Assembly: GCA_963548155.1 (NCBI GenBank)
Contig: CAUUTP010000027.1
Coordinates: 1-22,641 of the forward strand
DNA: 22,641 nucleotides
Origin: Eikenella sp963548155
Lineage (GTDB): Bacteria; Pseudomonadota; Gammaproteobacteria; Burkholderiales; Neisseriaceae
Direction: 5' to 3'
Shown here: positions 1-6,456 of the stretch, one piece after another
Position numbering within the stretch: the stretch's first letter is position 1
How the letters are laid out: every line of letters begins with the position of its first letter
Notes under the pieces: generated by a model
The model's database searches: none
Told to the model about the DNA's origin: nothing
Seen by the model: only the letters and a program-made list of their open reading frames with translations
Translations under genes and position numbers: made by a program

Positions 1-130
1 CTTCGCCCCGCGCAAAATGGCAAAATTCGGCGTATCCGAAGGCATGATCCTCTCTGCCGCCACCGCCGAGGGCAAACTGAGGCTCTTGGATGTGGATGCA
101 GGCGCGCAGCCGGGCGACAAAGTGGGCTAA
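1..130 (+). CDS. metG: Methionyl-tRNA synthetase, C-terminal end (partial)
   Basis: Only the last 42 codons are present, read from base 2 to the TAA at 128-130. The peptide begins FAPRKMAKFGVSEGMILSAA and ends in a GAQPGDKVG-like tail. This is the end of the tRNA-binding OB-fold domain found at the C-terminus of dimeric MetG, where a conserved MxFGxSEGMxLxA stretch is followed by a turn with a PG motif. MetG charges tRNA-Met in the cytoplasm. Free-standing CsaA/Trbp111-like proteins share this fold, but the tail position and the Neisseriaceae context favour MetG. The catalytic domain lies outside the window. A DUS-pair hairpin follows the stop directly. Confidence 0.8.
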   Translation, partial: FAPRKMAKFGVSEGMILSAATAEGKLRLLDVDAGAQPGDKVG

Positions 131-135
131 ATGCT

Positions 136-169
136 AAAAAGGCTACCTGAAATTTCAGGTAGCCTTTTT
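136..169 (+). terminator. DUS-pair intrinsic terminator after metG
   Basis: AGGCTACCTGAA (140-151) and its reverse complement (154-165) form a stem with a very short loop. The stem is flanked by AAAA on the left and TTTTT on the right, so it can act in both directions. Converging uptake sequences used as terminators are typical of Neisseriaceae. Confidence 0.85.
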
Positions 170-216
170 CTGATACACTGCCCACTACTTCGTTCTCAAG
201 CAAGCCCACCAAAGAA

Positions 217-726
217 ATGAACATGACAAACAAAACCTTCGCCCTCCCGCTGCTGCTTGCAGCCCTCACCTTGTCTGCCTGCGTTCACACCCAACCGAGT
301 GCCAGCCATGCCTCGCTGGCCGATGAGTGTGAGCAGCTCGTCAAAGACACAGATACCTTAGCCACTGCCGCATACTGCTACCGGGGAAATCCAGAAGTAT
401 CTGTATATTTCAACGATTTATCCTTAATACTACTCTTTAACCATCCAAAAGCGGAACTTTGTCGCCGTCAATTACCCCAATCCCCACAGAAGAACTACCG
501 TCTAAACGCCGATCCAAACAAGCTCTGTACCGACACGCGTACCGAACGCAACCGTCTGCGCCGCCAAGTGGAAGCCTTTGCCGACAGCAAAATGGCCGAA
601 TACGCTGCCGCAGAAGCGCCCAAACGCGGCATCTCCGCCGCCGAGCTGCTGCGCCAAACCCGCGCCGAGGAAGCCGCACGCCGTGCCAGAGTGGATGCCG
701 CCATCCGCCAGATAGAAGGCCGTTAA
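217..726 (+). CDS. Small putative lipoprotein, unrecognised family
   Basis: This 169-residue protein has an N-terminal signal ending in a lipobox, LSAC at residues 19-22, so Cys22 should be lipidated and the protein anchored in the periplasm or outer membrane. After the signal come four cysteines (C38, C54, C82, C104), which could form two disulfides. The region from about residue 105 to the end is charged, Ala/Arg/Glu-rich and probably helical or coiled-coil (around AAELLRQTRAEEAARRAR). I do not recognise the family and assign no function. ATG codons occur at 217 and 223; both give the same signal peptide and neither has a strong ribosome-binding site. The gene is bracketed by two DUS-pair terminators, so it is probably transcribed alone. 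Confidence 0.75.
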   Translation: MNMTNKTFALPLLLAALTLSACVHTQPSASHASLADECEQLVKDTDTLATAAYCYRGNPEVSVYFNDLSLILLFNHPKAELCRRQLPQSPQKNYRLNADPNKLCTDTRTERNRLRRQVEAFADSKMAEYAAAEAPKRGISAAELLRQTRAEEAARRARVDAAIRQIEGR

Positions 727-745
727 GCAGCATCCGCCCAAAGCA

Positions 746-777
746 AAAGGCTACCTGAAATTTTTCAGGTAGCCTTT
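746..777 (+). terminator. DUS-pair intrinsic terminator after the lipoprotein gene
   Basis: AGGCTACCTGAA at 748-759 pairs with its complement at 764-775, with A's before and TTT after. It lies between the plus-strand lipoprotein gene and the convergent minus-strand membrane-protein gene, and probably serves both. Confidence 0.8.
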
Positions 778-797
778 CTCTATGCTCCAGCGGCCAT

Positions 798-1403
798 TTA
801 TTTCTGCTGCTGCGGTGTGGTTATCTGCTGCCAGCGCTGCATATTCTGCTCCAGCTGCGTTTGATTAATGATGCCGGCTGCAGCAAACAGCACCATAATC
901 GCCATGGCCGTTACCACCAGGGCGCAGAAACTGGCAATATAGCCCAGCAACACCTGCCACAGCCGCACCCCGCAGAGGCGGGCATAGCCCATCACGCCCA
1001 CAGCAAACGCCCAAGCCATCCAAACTTGTAGCAATAGCGCCAGATTGGGCACATACAGCACCAGCAAAGCGGGCAAGGTAAGCACTTCGGTGAGCAGCGT
1101 ATAACCCCACAAAGATTGCCGCCGGCCGCCGAGCGCGCCCATCAGCCGGGTCATCACGCCGGCAAACACCGGCCATTTCACCAGATTTAAACACAATACA
1201 AACGCTATCATGCCATATTGCCCGTTCAACACGGGTGAAAGCATCGCAGTATTCACCGCAGCCACCATCACCAGCGCACCCAAGCAATCCGGCAGCGGGT
1301 AGGTATATTCTTCGGCAGGGCGCAATCGCAGCCGCATCAGGTTGGCGGCATCACTCATCAATCGGTACATGGCAAGCAGTTGTGGGTTGTGAAAAGGCGG
1401 CAT
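798..1403 (-). CDS. Hypothetical multi-pass inner membrane protein (Yip1-like?)
   Basis: About 201 residues starting MPPFHNPQ. A soluble N-terminus containing NLMRLRLRPAEEY precedes about five hydrophobic segments: LGALVMVAAVNTAML, MIAFVLCLNLVKWPVF, TLLTEVLTLPALLVLYV, LLLQVWMAWAFAVGVMGYA and ALVVTAMAIMVLFAAAG. The tail is Gln-rich and probably cytoplasmic. A short soluble N-terminus followed by five helices recalls bacterial Yip1-domain proteins, but no diagnostic motif is visible, so this is only a guess. The open frame extends to a TTG at 1433. I prefer the ATG at 1403; ATGs at 1370 and 1358 are also possible, and none has a good ribosome-binding site. It lies downstream of the photolyase gene but is separated from it by a DUS pair. 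Confidence 0.6.
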   Translation of the reverse strand: MPPFHNPQLLAMYRLMSDAANLMRLRLRPAEEYTYPLPDCLGALVMVAAVNTAMLSPVLNGQYGMIAFVLCLNLVKWPVFAGVMTRLMGALGGRRQSLWGYTLLTEVLTLPALLVLYVPNLALLLQVWMAWAFAVGVMGYARLCGVRLWQVLLGYIASFCALVVTAMAIMVLFAAAGIINQTQLEQNMQRWQQITTPQQQK

Positions 1404-1439
1404 TATAGCGCCAAAGCCATCAAGTTCGCGCAAAAGCTG

Positions 1440-1486
1440 AGGCTACCTGAAAGCGGCAACGAAGTTAACCGTTTTTCAGGTAGCCT
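1440..1486 (-). terminator. Spaced DUS inverted pair downstream of phr
   Basis: AGGCTACCTGAA at 1440-1451 and its complement at 1475-1486 are separated by 23 nt. On the minus strand the pair lies just past the photolyase stop and could end waaF-phr transcription. The longer loop and poor T-run make it weaker than the other DUS pairs. Confidence 0.5.
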
Positions 1487-1501
1487 CTTCATCGACATGG
1501 T

Positions 1502-2821
1502 CTAACGCGCCCGATAATCTACTACCGGCACCGGGTAGCCGTTGGTGTTCACTTCCGCCGCAGCCAGCCACGGAGCATGGATACGGCGGCTGTCGATGTG
1601 CGCCAACTGTGGCAGATGGCGGCGGATGAATTGGCCGTCGGGATCGAGCTTTTGCGACCAAACCACGGGGTTGAAGGGCTGCCGTTCGGCCTGTTTGCCG
1701 CCCATGCCGGCGGCCAGCTGCCAGTTGCCGCTATTGGCGGCGGGCTCAAAATCCAGCAACTGGCGTGCAAACCAGCCGGCGCCATCCTGCCAGCGGCCGC
1801 CCAGCACACAGCAGAAAAAAGCAGCGCAGAACCGGCGCAGACTGTGCGGCAGCCAGCCGGTGTCGCGCAGCAGGCGCATGGCGGCATCAACCAGCGGATA
1901 GCCGGTTGCACCTTGCTGCCAAGCAGCCATCAACGCTTCGCTGGTCTGCCTGGCTGCGGTGCGGTGTTCGGGCAGACCGTGCTGCAACACATCGGGATAT
2001 TGGCGGAAATAATGCTGCCAAAATTCGCGCCGTGCCAAAGCTTCGCGCCAAGCGGCGGCATCAGGCACGTTACCGGCTGATACCCACACCCGGCGCACCG
2101 ACAGCGTGCCGAGCACCAGATGCGGTGAGAGCTGCGAGCTGCCGTGTTGGGCGGGCAGGTCTCGTAGCACGGCGTAATACGGCAGGCTCGGCAAAAATTC
2201 GGCCAGCTGCTGCTGAGCGGCGGTTTCGCCGCCGGGAATGGTGAGTACGGCGCTGGGTACAACAGGCAGCGCGGCGATTTTCAAATTTTCAGATAGCCTT
2301 TGCTGCTGCGCGGCCAAATCCGGTGACGGCCAAGCCGGTGCTTGCCAAGCGGCATATTGTTCAACACACGCGGCCTGCCAGGCTACCTGAAACGCGGCAA
2401 AGGCCGACCCATTGAAATACGGCGCACGGATAAATTGGAAGGGGGGCTGCAGCAGGCCGTCGGCCACGCTGCTCAGGCGGCAGCCCTGCCTTTCCAGCGC
2501 GGCGCGTAATGCGCCCTGCCCCGCCCCGTTGGCGGCACACACCACCTCAGCCGCATGGCAATGCGCCGCCGTTTCGGCCACCACCTGCACAGGATTGCCT
2601 GTGCGCACATGCAGCGGAATACCGCATTCGGCCAGCCGCGCCTGCAAATCGCGCAGGCTCTGCCAAATAAAATAGCGCCGCCGCGCCGTGAGCGTGCCTT
2701 CGTTCGGCCACACATACAGGCCGAGCAACGGCCGGCCGCTGCGGGCGGCGGCTTGCAGGGCGGGCTGGTCGTCGGTGCGCAGGTCTTGGCGGAACCAAAT
2801 TAAGGTAGTTGGCACGCTCAT
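1502..2821 (-). CDS. phr: Deoxyribodipyrimidine photolyase / cryptochrome-family protein, divergent
   Basis: 439 residues. The N-terminal alpha/beta photolyase domain opens with LIWFRQDLRTDD (residues 7-18), a signature of the antenna-binding domain. The C-terminal FAD domain contains ARREFWQHYF (263-272), GYPLVDAAMRLL (307-318), W344, and DFEPAANSGNWQ (357-368), where D357, N363 and W367 match FAD-contacting or electron-transfer residues of E. coli PhrB by hand alignment. The family repairs UV cyclobutane dimers using blue light. Oddities: the usual GWMHNRLR block reads GWLPHSLR (322-329), and the protein stops at VVDYRAR without the usual tail. The ATG at 2821 overlaps the waaF stop as ATGA, indicating translational coupling. 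The frame runs open upstream to 3154, but that part lies inside waaF and is not used. The repair substrate is uncertain. Confidence 0.85.
   Translation of the reverse strand: MSVPTTLIWFRQDLRTDDQPALQAAARSGRPLLGLYVWPNEGTLTARRRYFIWQSLRDLQARLAECGIPLHVRTGNPVQVVAETAAHCHAAEVVCAANGAGQGALRAALERQGCRLSSVADGLLQPPFQFIRAPYFNGSAFAAFQVAWQAACVEQYAAWQAPAWPSPDLAAQQQRLSENLKIAALPVVPSAVLTIPGGETAAQQQLAEFLPSLPYYAVLRDLPAQHGSSQLSPHLVLGTLSVRRVWVSAGNVPDAAAWREALARREFWQHYFRQYPDVLQHGLPEHRTAARQTSEALMAAWQQGATGYPLVDAAMRLLRDTGWLPHSLRRFCAAFFCCVLGGRWQDGAGWFARQLLDFEPAANSGNWQLAAGMGGKQAERQPFNPVVWSQKLDPDGQFIRRHLPQLAHIDSRRIHAPWLAAAEVNTNGYPVPVVDYRAR
2288..2299 (-). repeat. Degenerate DUS inside phr
   Basis: The minus-strand sequence AGGCTATCTGAA differs from the Eikenella DUS at one position. 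Confidence 0.6.
2380..2391 (+). repeat. Intragenic DUS in phr
   Basis: A perfect AGGCTACCTGAA within the photolyase coding region, with no inverted partner nearby, so it is probably an uptake signal only. Confidence 0.9.
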
Positions 2822-3873
2822 TTTGCTGGAGTTTCCGTCGTTTGTTCGGGAAAGCGGGAGCAGATGGCACGGCAGCCGGCTTGGTGTACCAATTCCGGCT
2901 CGAGTTTGTTGAGGCAGTCGGTGTGGCCCAGCGGGCATTCGCGCTTGAAGCAGGGGCTGCATTCGAGATGCAGGCTCACCACTTCCGCGTGCGGGCTCAG
3001 GGGAGGAGTGTGCTCGGGGCTGGACGAGCCGTACACGGCGGCCAGCGGGCGGCTCAGCGCGGCAGCCAGGTGCATCAGGCCGCTGTCGTTGCACACCACG
3101 ATTTGCGCCAGGGCAAGCAAATCGATGGCTTCGGATAAGCTGGTACGTCCGCACAAATTGGTGCAGAGGCTACCTGAAAGCCGCTGCACTTCTTCGGCGG
3201 TTTCGTGGTCTTTGGCCGAGCCGAACAACCAAATCTGACGGCCTTCGGCGGCATAGCGTTTGGCCAGCGCGGCAAAATGGCGCGGCGGCCAGCGTTTGGC
3301 CGGGCCGTATTCCGCACCGGGGCAGAAGGCGGCGATTGGCCGGGCGTTGTCCAAACCGTGCGCCTGCATGGCGGCTTCGCTGGCAGCAGCGGAAACGGCG
3401 AGGCGGGGGAAATCGCCTGGGCGCGGCTCGAACGGCACGCCTTTCGGATAGGCCAAGGCGGTGTAACGATCCGCCATCAGCGGCAGCGCGGCCTTATCCA
3501 GCTTTCGGATATCGTTGAGCAACGGGTAGCGGCTCTCACCCACATAGCCGGTGCGCTGCGCGATACCACCGGCGCGGGCAATCAGCGCGGATTTAAACGA
3601 GCCGGGCAACACGATCACTTGGTCATAACCGCGCCGCGCCAGCTCTTTGCCCAGCCTCCAGCGCTCGCGCAGCCGCAATGTGCCGTGGGCGAAGGGGTTT
3701 TCCAAAATCTGGTTAATTTCGGGCATGCGCTCGAACACGGCCATCGACCACTTGGGCGCGAATACGTCGATCCAGCAGCCGGGGTGCAATTCGTGTAGGC
3801 GGCGGTAAAGCGGCTGCGTCATCACGCAATCGCCAATCCAAGAAGGGGAAATAATGAGGATGTTTTTGGACAT
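2818..3873 (-). CDS. waaF: ADP-heptose:LPS heptosyltransferase II
   Basis: 351 residues, a normal length for WaaF (RfaF), a GT-B glycosyltransferase of family 9. It adds the second L-glycero-D-manno-heptose to the lipid A-Kdo core on the cytoplasmic face of the inner membrane. The start MSKNILIISPSWIGDCVMTQ fits the N-terminal signature, with IGD at 13-15. The donor-binding half has PGAEYGPAKRWP (185-196) and the family hallmark NDSGLMHLAAAL (262-273). A cysteine-rich stretch near the C-terminus (C305, C308, C313, C320) is also common in WaaF. The start ATG at 3873 has no obvious Shine-Dalgarno. The stop overlaps the photolyase start by 4 nt. A perfect DUS lies inside the gene at 3167-3178. 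Confidence 0.95.
   Translation of the reverse strand: MSKNILIISPSWIGDCVMTQPLYRRLHELHPGCWIDVFAPKWSMAVFERMPEINQILENPFAHGTLRLRERWRLGKELARRGYDQVIVLPGSFKSALIARAGGIAQRTGYVGESRYPLLNDIRKLDKAALPLMADRYTALAYPKGVPFEPRPGDFPRLAVSAAASEAAMQAHGLDNARPIAAFCPGAEYGPAKRWPPRHFAALAKRYAAEGRQIWLFGSAKDHETAEEVQRLSGSLCTNLCGRTSLSEAIDLLALAQIVVCNDSGLMHLAAALSRPLAAVYGSSSPEHTPPLSPHAEVVSLHLECSPCFKRECPLGHTDCLNKLEPELVHQAGCRAICSRFPEQTTETPAK
3167..3178 (+). repeat. Intragenic DUS in waaF
   Basis: A perfect AGGCTACCTGAA within the coding sequence, with no inverted partner. Confidence 0.9.
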
Positions 3874-3919
3874 GGCAAGGAGTCGGCAGGATATAGCAAA
3901 TGAATCGATCTGTTGCTAT

Positions 3920-4024
3920 CTAGCAAGCCAAATTGACTTTCGATGTAAGGCAGTGAGACGTAAACAATGCAGGAGTACGACCAGGCGAACCAACGCCGTA
4001 GAGGAAGTTAAGTTGGTTTGCTAG
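3920..4024. repeat. 105-bp imperfect inverted-repeat element (MITE-like or structured RNA)
   Basis: The ends are CTAGCAAGCCAAATTG (from 3920) and TTAAGTTGGTTTGCTAG (to 4024). The 22-nt arms match at 18 positions. Three of the four differences become G-U pairs if the plus strand is transcribed, giving 21 of 22 pairs. The interior holds a second hairpin, GGCG (3984-3987) with CGCC (3994-3997). There is no ORF. It fills most of the 283-bp gap between the zinc-finger gene and waaF. The hexamer TTGCTA also occurs just outside the left arm (3913-3918) and within the right arm (4018-4023). It could be a small non-autonomous element or a non-coding RNA; I do not recognise the family. Confidence 0.5.
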
Positions 4025-4044
4025 AGAACAATGGGCAGGCATTT

Positions 4045-4056
4045 TTCAGGTAGCCT
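4045..4056 (-). repeat. Single intergenic DUS
   Basis: Perfect DUS on the minus strand between the inverted-repeat element and the zinc-finger gene. It has no partner within 60 nt. Confidence 0.9.
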
Positions 4057-4156
4057 CTGGCGGCTTTGATTTGCCGCAATAGAGAATTCCTGTGGAGATG
4101 CTTAAGCGGGCACAAGCGGTAGCCATATAAAAGCCCCGCCATACTGAAACTATGCG

Positions 4157-4348
4157 TTAGTGATGCCGATCTACTTCACCATTGAGCTGATAAATGCTGC
4201 CACAATACGGGCATTCGATACTGCCGTTGGAAGTAATCGGCAAAAATACGCGCGGGTGGCCATTCCAGACTTCGTGCGTAGGGCCGCTGCAGTGTAGAGG
4301 CAGGTCGGCGGGAGTAATAACAATGGGAGGCTGTGCTTGGTAGGGCAT
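4157..4348 (-). CDS. Small zinc-finger protein, zf-CHCC type
   Basis: 63 residues. The spacing C20, H31, C46-P-Y-C49 matches the zf-CHCC family (related to the zinc site of NDUFS6). The context HPRVFLPI and ECPYCGSIYQL is typical of the short betaproteobacterial members. These proteins bind one zinc ion; their bacterial role is not settled. The ATG at 4348 is preceded by AAGGA about 8 nt upstream, a good start. No terminator hairpin is obvious after its stop. The upstream gap 4349-4576 holds only long-shot ORFs and no clear promoter. Confidence 0.8.
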   Translation of the reverse strand: MPYQAQPPIVITPADLPLHCSGPTHEVWNGHPRVFLPITSNGSIECPYCGSIYQLNGEVDRHH

Positions 4349-4576
4349 GGAGATTGTCCTTATTGGGCAGTTGGCGTGGTGGCTGGCACTTTCGGCAGCA
4401 GCCGAGCCGTCTCGGTTGCATACTATCGGCTTGATATCTTGCCGTGCCGCCTTATGCCTTATGATGGAAATGTATTTGACTGGCTTGCTGATTCAGCCGA
4501 CATAACGGGATTATACCGATGCTTGAATAGGAGGTGTAGCGGACAGCTATGGTGGCACACGTCCGTGTTGGTAGAA

Positions 4577-4636
4577 AGGCTACCTGAAAATAGGGGACAA
4601 TCAGACGGGGGTTTAGCAGAAATTTTCAGGTAGCCT
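4577..4636 (-). terminator. Spaced DUS inverted pair after azlD
   Basis: AGGCTACCTGAA at 4577-4588 and its complement at 4625-4636 are 36 nt apart. The right copy overlaps the first base of the azlD stop. It could fold as a long-loop terminator for azlCD, but with no clean T-run this is tentative; both copies are certainly DUS. Confidence 0.45.
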
Positions 4637-4938
4637 CATCCTGCCATCAGCCAGCCCAGCAAACCGCTGCTGGCTACGGCAATCAGCACGGTGGGCAGCA
4701 TCGGCAGGCGGCTGGCTGCCAATAGCGTGATGGCCAAAGCCACTAATTCATGCGGTTTCTTAGACACAAAATGGGGCGCGATGACTGAAATCAGCACGCA
4801 GCCGGGTGCTGCAGTCATCACACGCTTGGCCCTTGCCGACAACACGCGGTTGCGAAAGGCGAAAAAACCGAGCAGCCGGGTGGAGTAGGTTACGGCCAGC
4901 ATGCCCAAAATGACCAATAGAGAGGTCCAACTAATCAT
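4636..4938 (-). CDS. azlD: Branched-chain amino acid exporter small subunit AzlD
   Basis: 100 residues starting MISWTSLLVILGMLAVTYSTR, with about four hydrophobic segments and the family features TYSTRLLGFF near residue 20 and a loop carrying RAKRVMTAAPGCVLISV. AzlD (YgaH-like) proteins are small membrane partners of AzlC and together export branched-chain amino acids or analogues. The frame runs open upstream to 5040, but that part lies inside azlC. The ATG at 4938 gives the normal family length and has GGGG about 6 nt upstream. It overlaps the azlC stop by 8 nt (ATGATTAG), a translationally coupled pair. Confidence 0.88.
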   Translation of the reverse strand: MISWTSLLVILGMLAVTYSTRLLGFFAFRNRVLSARAKRVMTAAPGCVLISVIAPHFVSKKPHELVALAITLLAASRLPMLPTVLIAVASSGLLGWLMAG

Positions 4939-5647
4939 GCTGCGCCCCTTGGTCGAAAAACGCCCACGCCAAGCCAACAAACGTGCCGGCCAGCACATAC
5001 CAGCCGTTGTGCGGCGATAAGAGGTAAACACCGGCAGCACTTATCAAACTGGCCAGCCACGGCAAGGCTGCCCGCCAAGTGCGCCACATTCCCCGCATCA
5101 GCACTAGAAACACGGCCGGGAAAGCCATACCGAAACCCAAGTTTTCCACATTCCCAAGCAAATAGCCAAATCGAGCACCGATGAAGCCGCAAGTTATCCA
5201 CAGCAAATACAATGCAGCAGCCGTGCCGAAATAGTAAGGCAGACTAAACGCAGGCAACCCTACCTGCTGCCGCTTCCCGGCATCGGCCAGGCTCATCGCC
5301 CAGCTCTCATCGGTCATAAAGAACAATACCGGCAACAGCTTCCTCAATGGCAAATGCCGGATAAACGGGATAAATGCCACGCCCATCAAAATATGCCGGC
5401 TGTTAATTAGAAAAGTAGTGCCGATAATCAGCAGAACGGGCAGCGGACTTTGCCACAAACTGACTGCGGCAAATTCAGAACCGCCCGCAAAGTTCAGCCC
5501 CATCATCAACACCACCTCCAACCAACTCATTCCTTGCTGCGCAGCCCGAGTACCCAAAATCAATCCAAATGGCATCACCCCTATCAAGATAGGGGTAGCT
5601 TCAATAATACCGCGCCGGAATTCAGCAAAAGTGGAGGAGTGGTGCAT
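4931..5647 (-). CDS. azlC: Branched-chain amino acid exporter large subunit AzlC
   Basis: 238 residues, the usual AzlC/YgaZ length. The protein begins FAEFRRGIIEATPILIGVMPFGLILG, here split as FAEFRRGIIEATP and ILIGVMPFGLILG, followed by LNFAGGSEFAAVSLW and NSRHILMGVAFIPF, all family signatures, with about six hydrophobic segments. It is the large inner-membrane subunit of the AzlCD export pair. The ATG at 5647 is the first in frame with family homology. No strong Shine-Dalgarno is visible. Direct repeats upstream (5662-5740) may be operator sites. It is the first gene of azlC-azlD. Confidence 0.9.
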   Translation of the reverse strand: MHHSSTFAEFRRGIIEATPILIGVMPFGLILGTRAAQQGMSWLEVVLMMGLNFAGGSEFAAVSLWQSPLPVLLIIGTTFLINSRHILMGVAFIPFIRHLPLRKLLPVLFFMTDESWAMSLADAGKRQQVGLPAFSLPYYFGTAAALYLLWITCGFIGARFGYLLGNVENLGFGMAFPAVFLVLMRGMWRTWRAALPWLASLISAAGVYLLSPHNGWYVLAGTFVGLAWAFFDQGAQHD

Positions 5648-5661
5648 GATGATAAAACTTG

Positions 5662-5740
5662 ATTAGATGCGGTGGCATTAGATAAGCGCCATGAAAACTA
5701 GCGCCATTTTGATACAAGTATCCCCCTCCGCAATACAAGT
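5662..5740 (-). promoter_or_regulatory. Repeat-rich region upstream of azlC, possible operator
   Basis: Three pairs of short direct repeats lie just upstream of azlC: ATTAGAT (5662, 5677), AGCGCCAT (5685, 5700) and ATACAAGT (5712, 5733). The last pair is 21 bp apart, about two helical turns, and the first copy is part of the palindrome GATACAAGTATC (5711-5722). The layout fits a dimeric regulator site, but no regulator gene is in the window. Confidence 0.3.
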
Positions 5741-5986
5741 TAGTGCATGAAGAAGAATGACCGACTTTTGCTATGCAATTATTTTCACCAATAGCACCAA
5801 CTTACCTATCGCTATACTTTATATACCGCATTCAGCTCGCCAGCTTGTATGAAAATAATTGCTCCATCTATAACCAACTAAATTGTCTCTCAAACACAAG
5901 GCAGCAAGCTGCAAACAGCACCGTAGCAAAAGTTCAGTTGACTTGCGCCATATACATCAACTACAAAACCTAACCCCATATAAATT
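5741..5986. other. Intergenic stretch without recognisable gene
   Basis: An AT-rich gap between azlC and rplQ. A 66-codon plus-strand frame at 5773-5973 has no ribosome-binding site and no recognisable motif, so I do not call it. No DUS is present. Confidence 0.5.
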
Positions 5987-6026
5987 AAAGCTGAATTCCA
6001 TGCAATCACACATAGGATCCAGCTTT
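5987..6026 (-). terminator. Candidate terminator after rplQ
   Basis: AAAGCTGAATTCC (5987-5999) and GGATCCAGCTTT (6015-6026) form a stem with one bulge and one mismatch. It lies just past the end of the 28-gene ribosomal cluster. The stem is flanked by A/T-rich rather than pure T sequence on both sides, so efficiency is uncertain. Unlike other terminators here it contains no DUS. Confidence 0.45.
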
Positions 6027-6042
6027 TAATTTAATTACACAG

Positions 6043-6429
6043 TTATGCAGCTTCAGTATTTGAGTCTTCAGCAGCCAAATCGGTCAATTGCACCAATGCT
6101 AACGGCGCATTATCGCCCTTACGGAAGCCATATTTCAAAATACGCACATAACCACCATTACGGTTGGCAAAACGAGTACCCAACTCATCAAATAGTTTAA
6201 CTACAACATCTCTGTCGCGAGTTCTATTGAAGGCGGTACGGCGATTAGCCAAAGAAGGCTTCTTACCCAAAGTAATCAAAGGCTCCACTACTCGTCTCAA
6301 CTCTTTAGCTTTAGGCAAAGTAGTCACGATAGTTTCATGGGTTAAAAGCGAGTTAGCCATGTTACGCAACATCGCTGCACGATGGCTGCTTGTACGGTTT
6401 AATTTGCGGTTGGCATTACCATGACGCAT
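6043..6429 (-). CDS. rplQ: 50S ribosomal protein L17
   Basis: 128 residues starting MRHGNANRKLNRTSSHRAAM, the L17 signature, with LLTHETIVTTLPKAKELRR at about residues 28-46. L17 sits in the 50S subunit near the exit tunnel. The C-terminal extension after about residue 118 is acidic (AAEDSNTEAA), as in Neisseria-like L17. AAAAGGA lies about 10 nt before the ATG. It is the last gene of the alpha block and of the whole cluster. Confidence 0.97.
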   Translation of the reverse strand: MRHGNANRKLNRTSSHRAAMLRNMANSLLTHETIVTTLPKAKELRRVVEPLITLGKKPSLANRRTAFNRTRDRDVVVKLFDELGTRFANRNGGYVRILKYGFRKGDNAPLALVQLTDLAAEDSNTEAA

Positions 6430-6456
6430 AATTTTATTATCCTTTTCAATTAAATA

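Noticed and set aside
140..165. DUS pairs considered as CRISPR-type or mobile repeats
   Set aside because: They are the 12-bp uptake sequence, without regular spacers or cas genes.
2822..3154. N-terminal extension of the photolyase reading frame
   Set aside because: It lies wholly inside waaF in another frame and has no photolyase homology; the ATGA overlap at 2821 gives the proper start.
3205..3798. 197-codon ORF antisense to waaF
   Set aside because: Long antisense frames are expected in GC-rich coding DNA; no motif is seen.
4337..4633. 98-codon plus-strand ORF between the zinc-finger gene and azlD
   Set aside because: It begins inside the antisense strand of the zinc-finger gene, shows no protein-like pattern, and runs through both DUS copies.
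4931..5040. Upstream extension of the azlD frame
   Set aside because: It overlaps azlC by over 100 nt and gives a non-family N-terminus; the ATG at 4938 fits length and ribosome-binding site.
5773..5973. 66-codon plus-strand ORF between azlC and rplQ
   Set aside because: No ribosome-binding site and no recognisable motif; AT-rich intergenic sequence gives such frames by chance.
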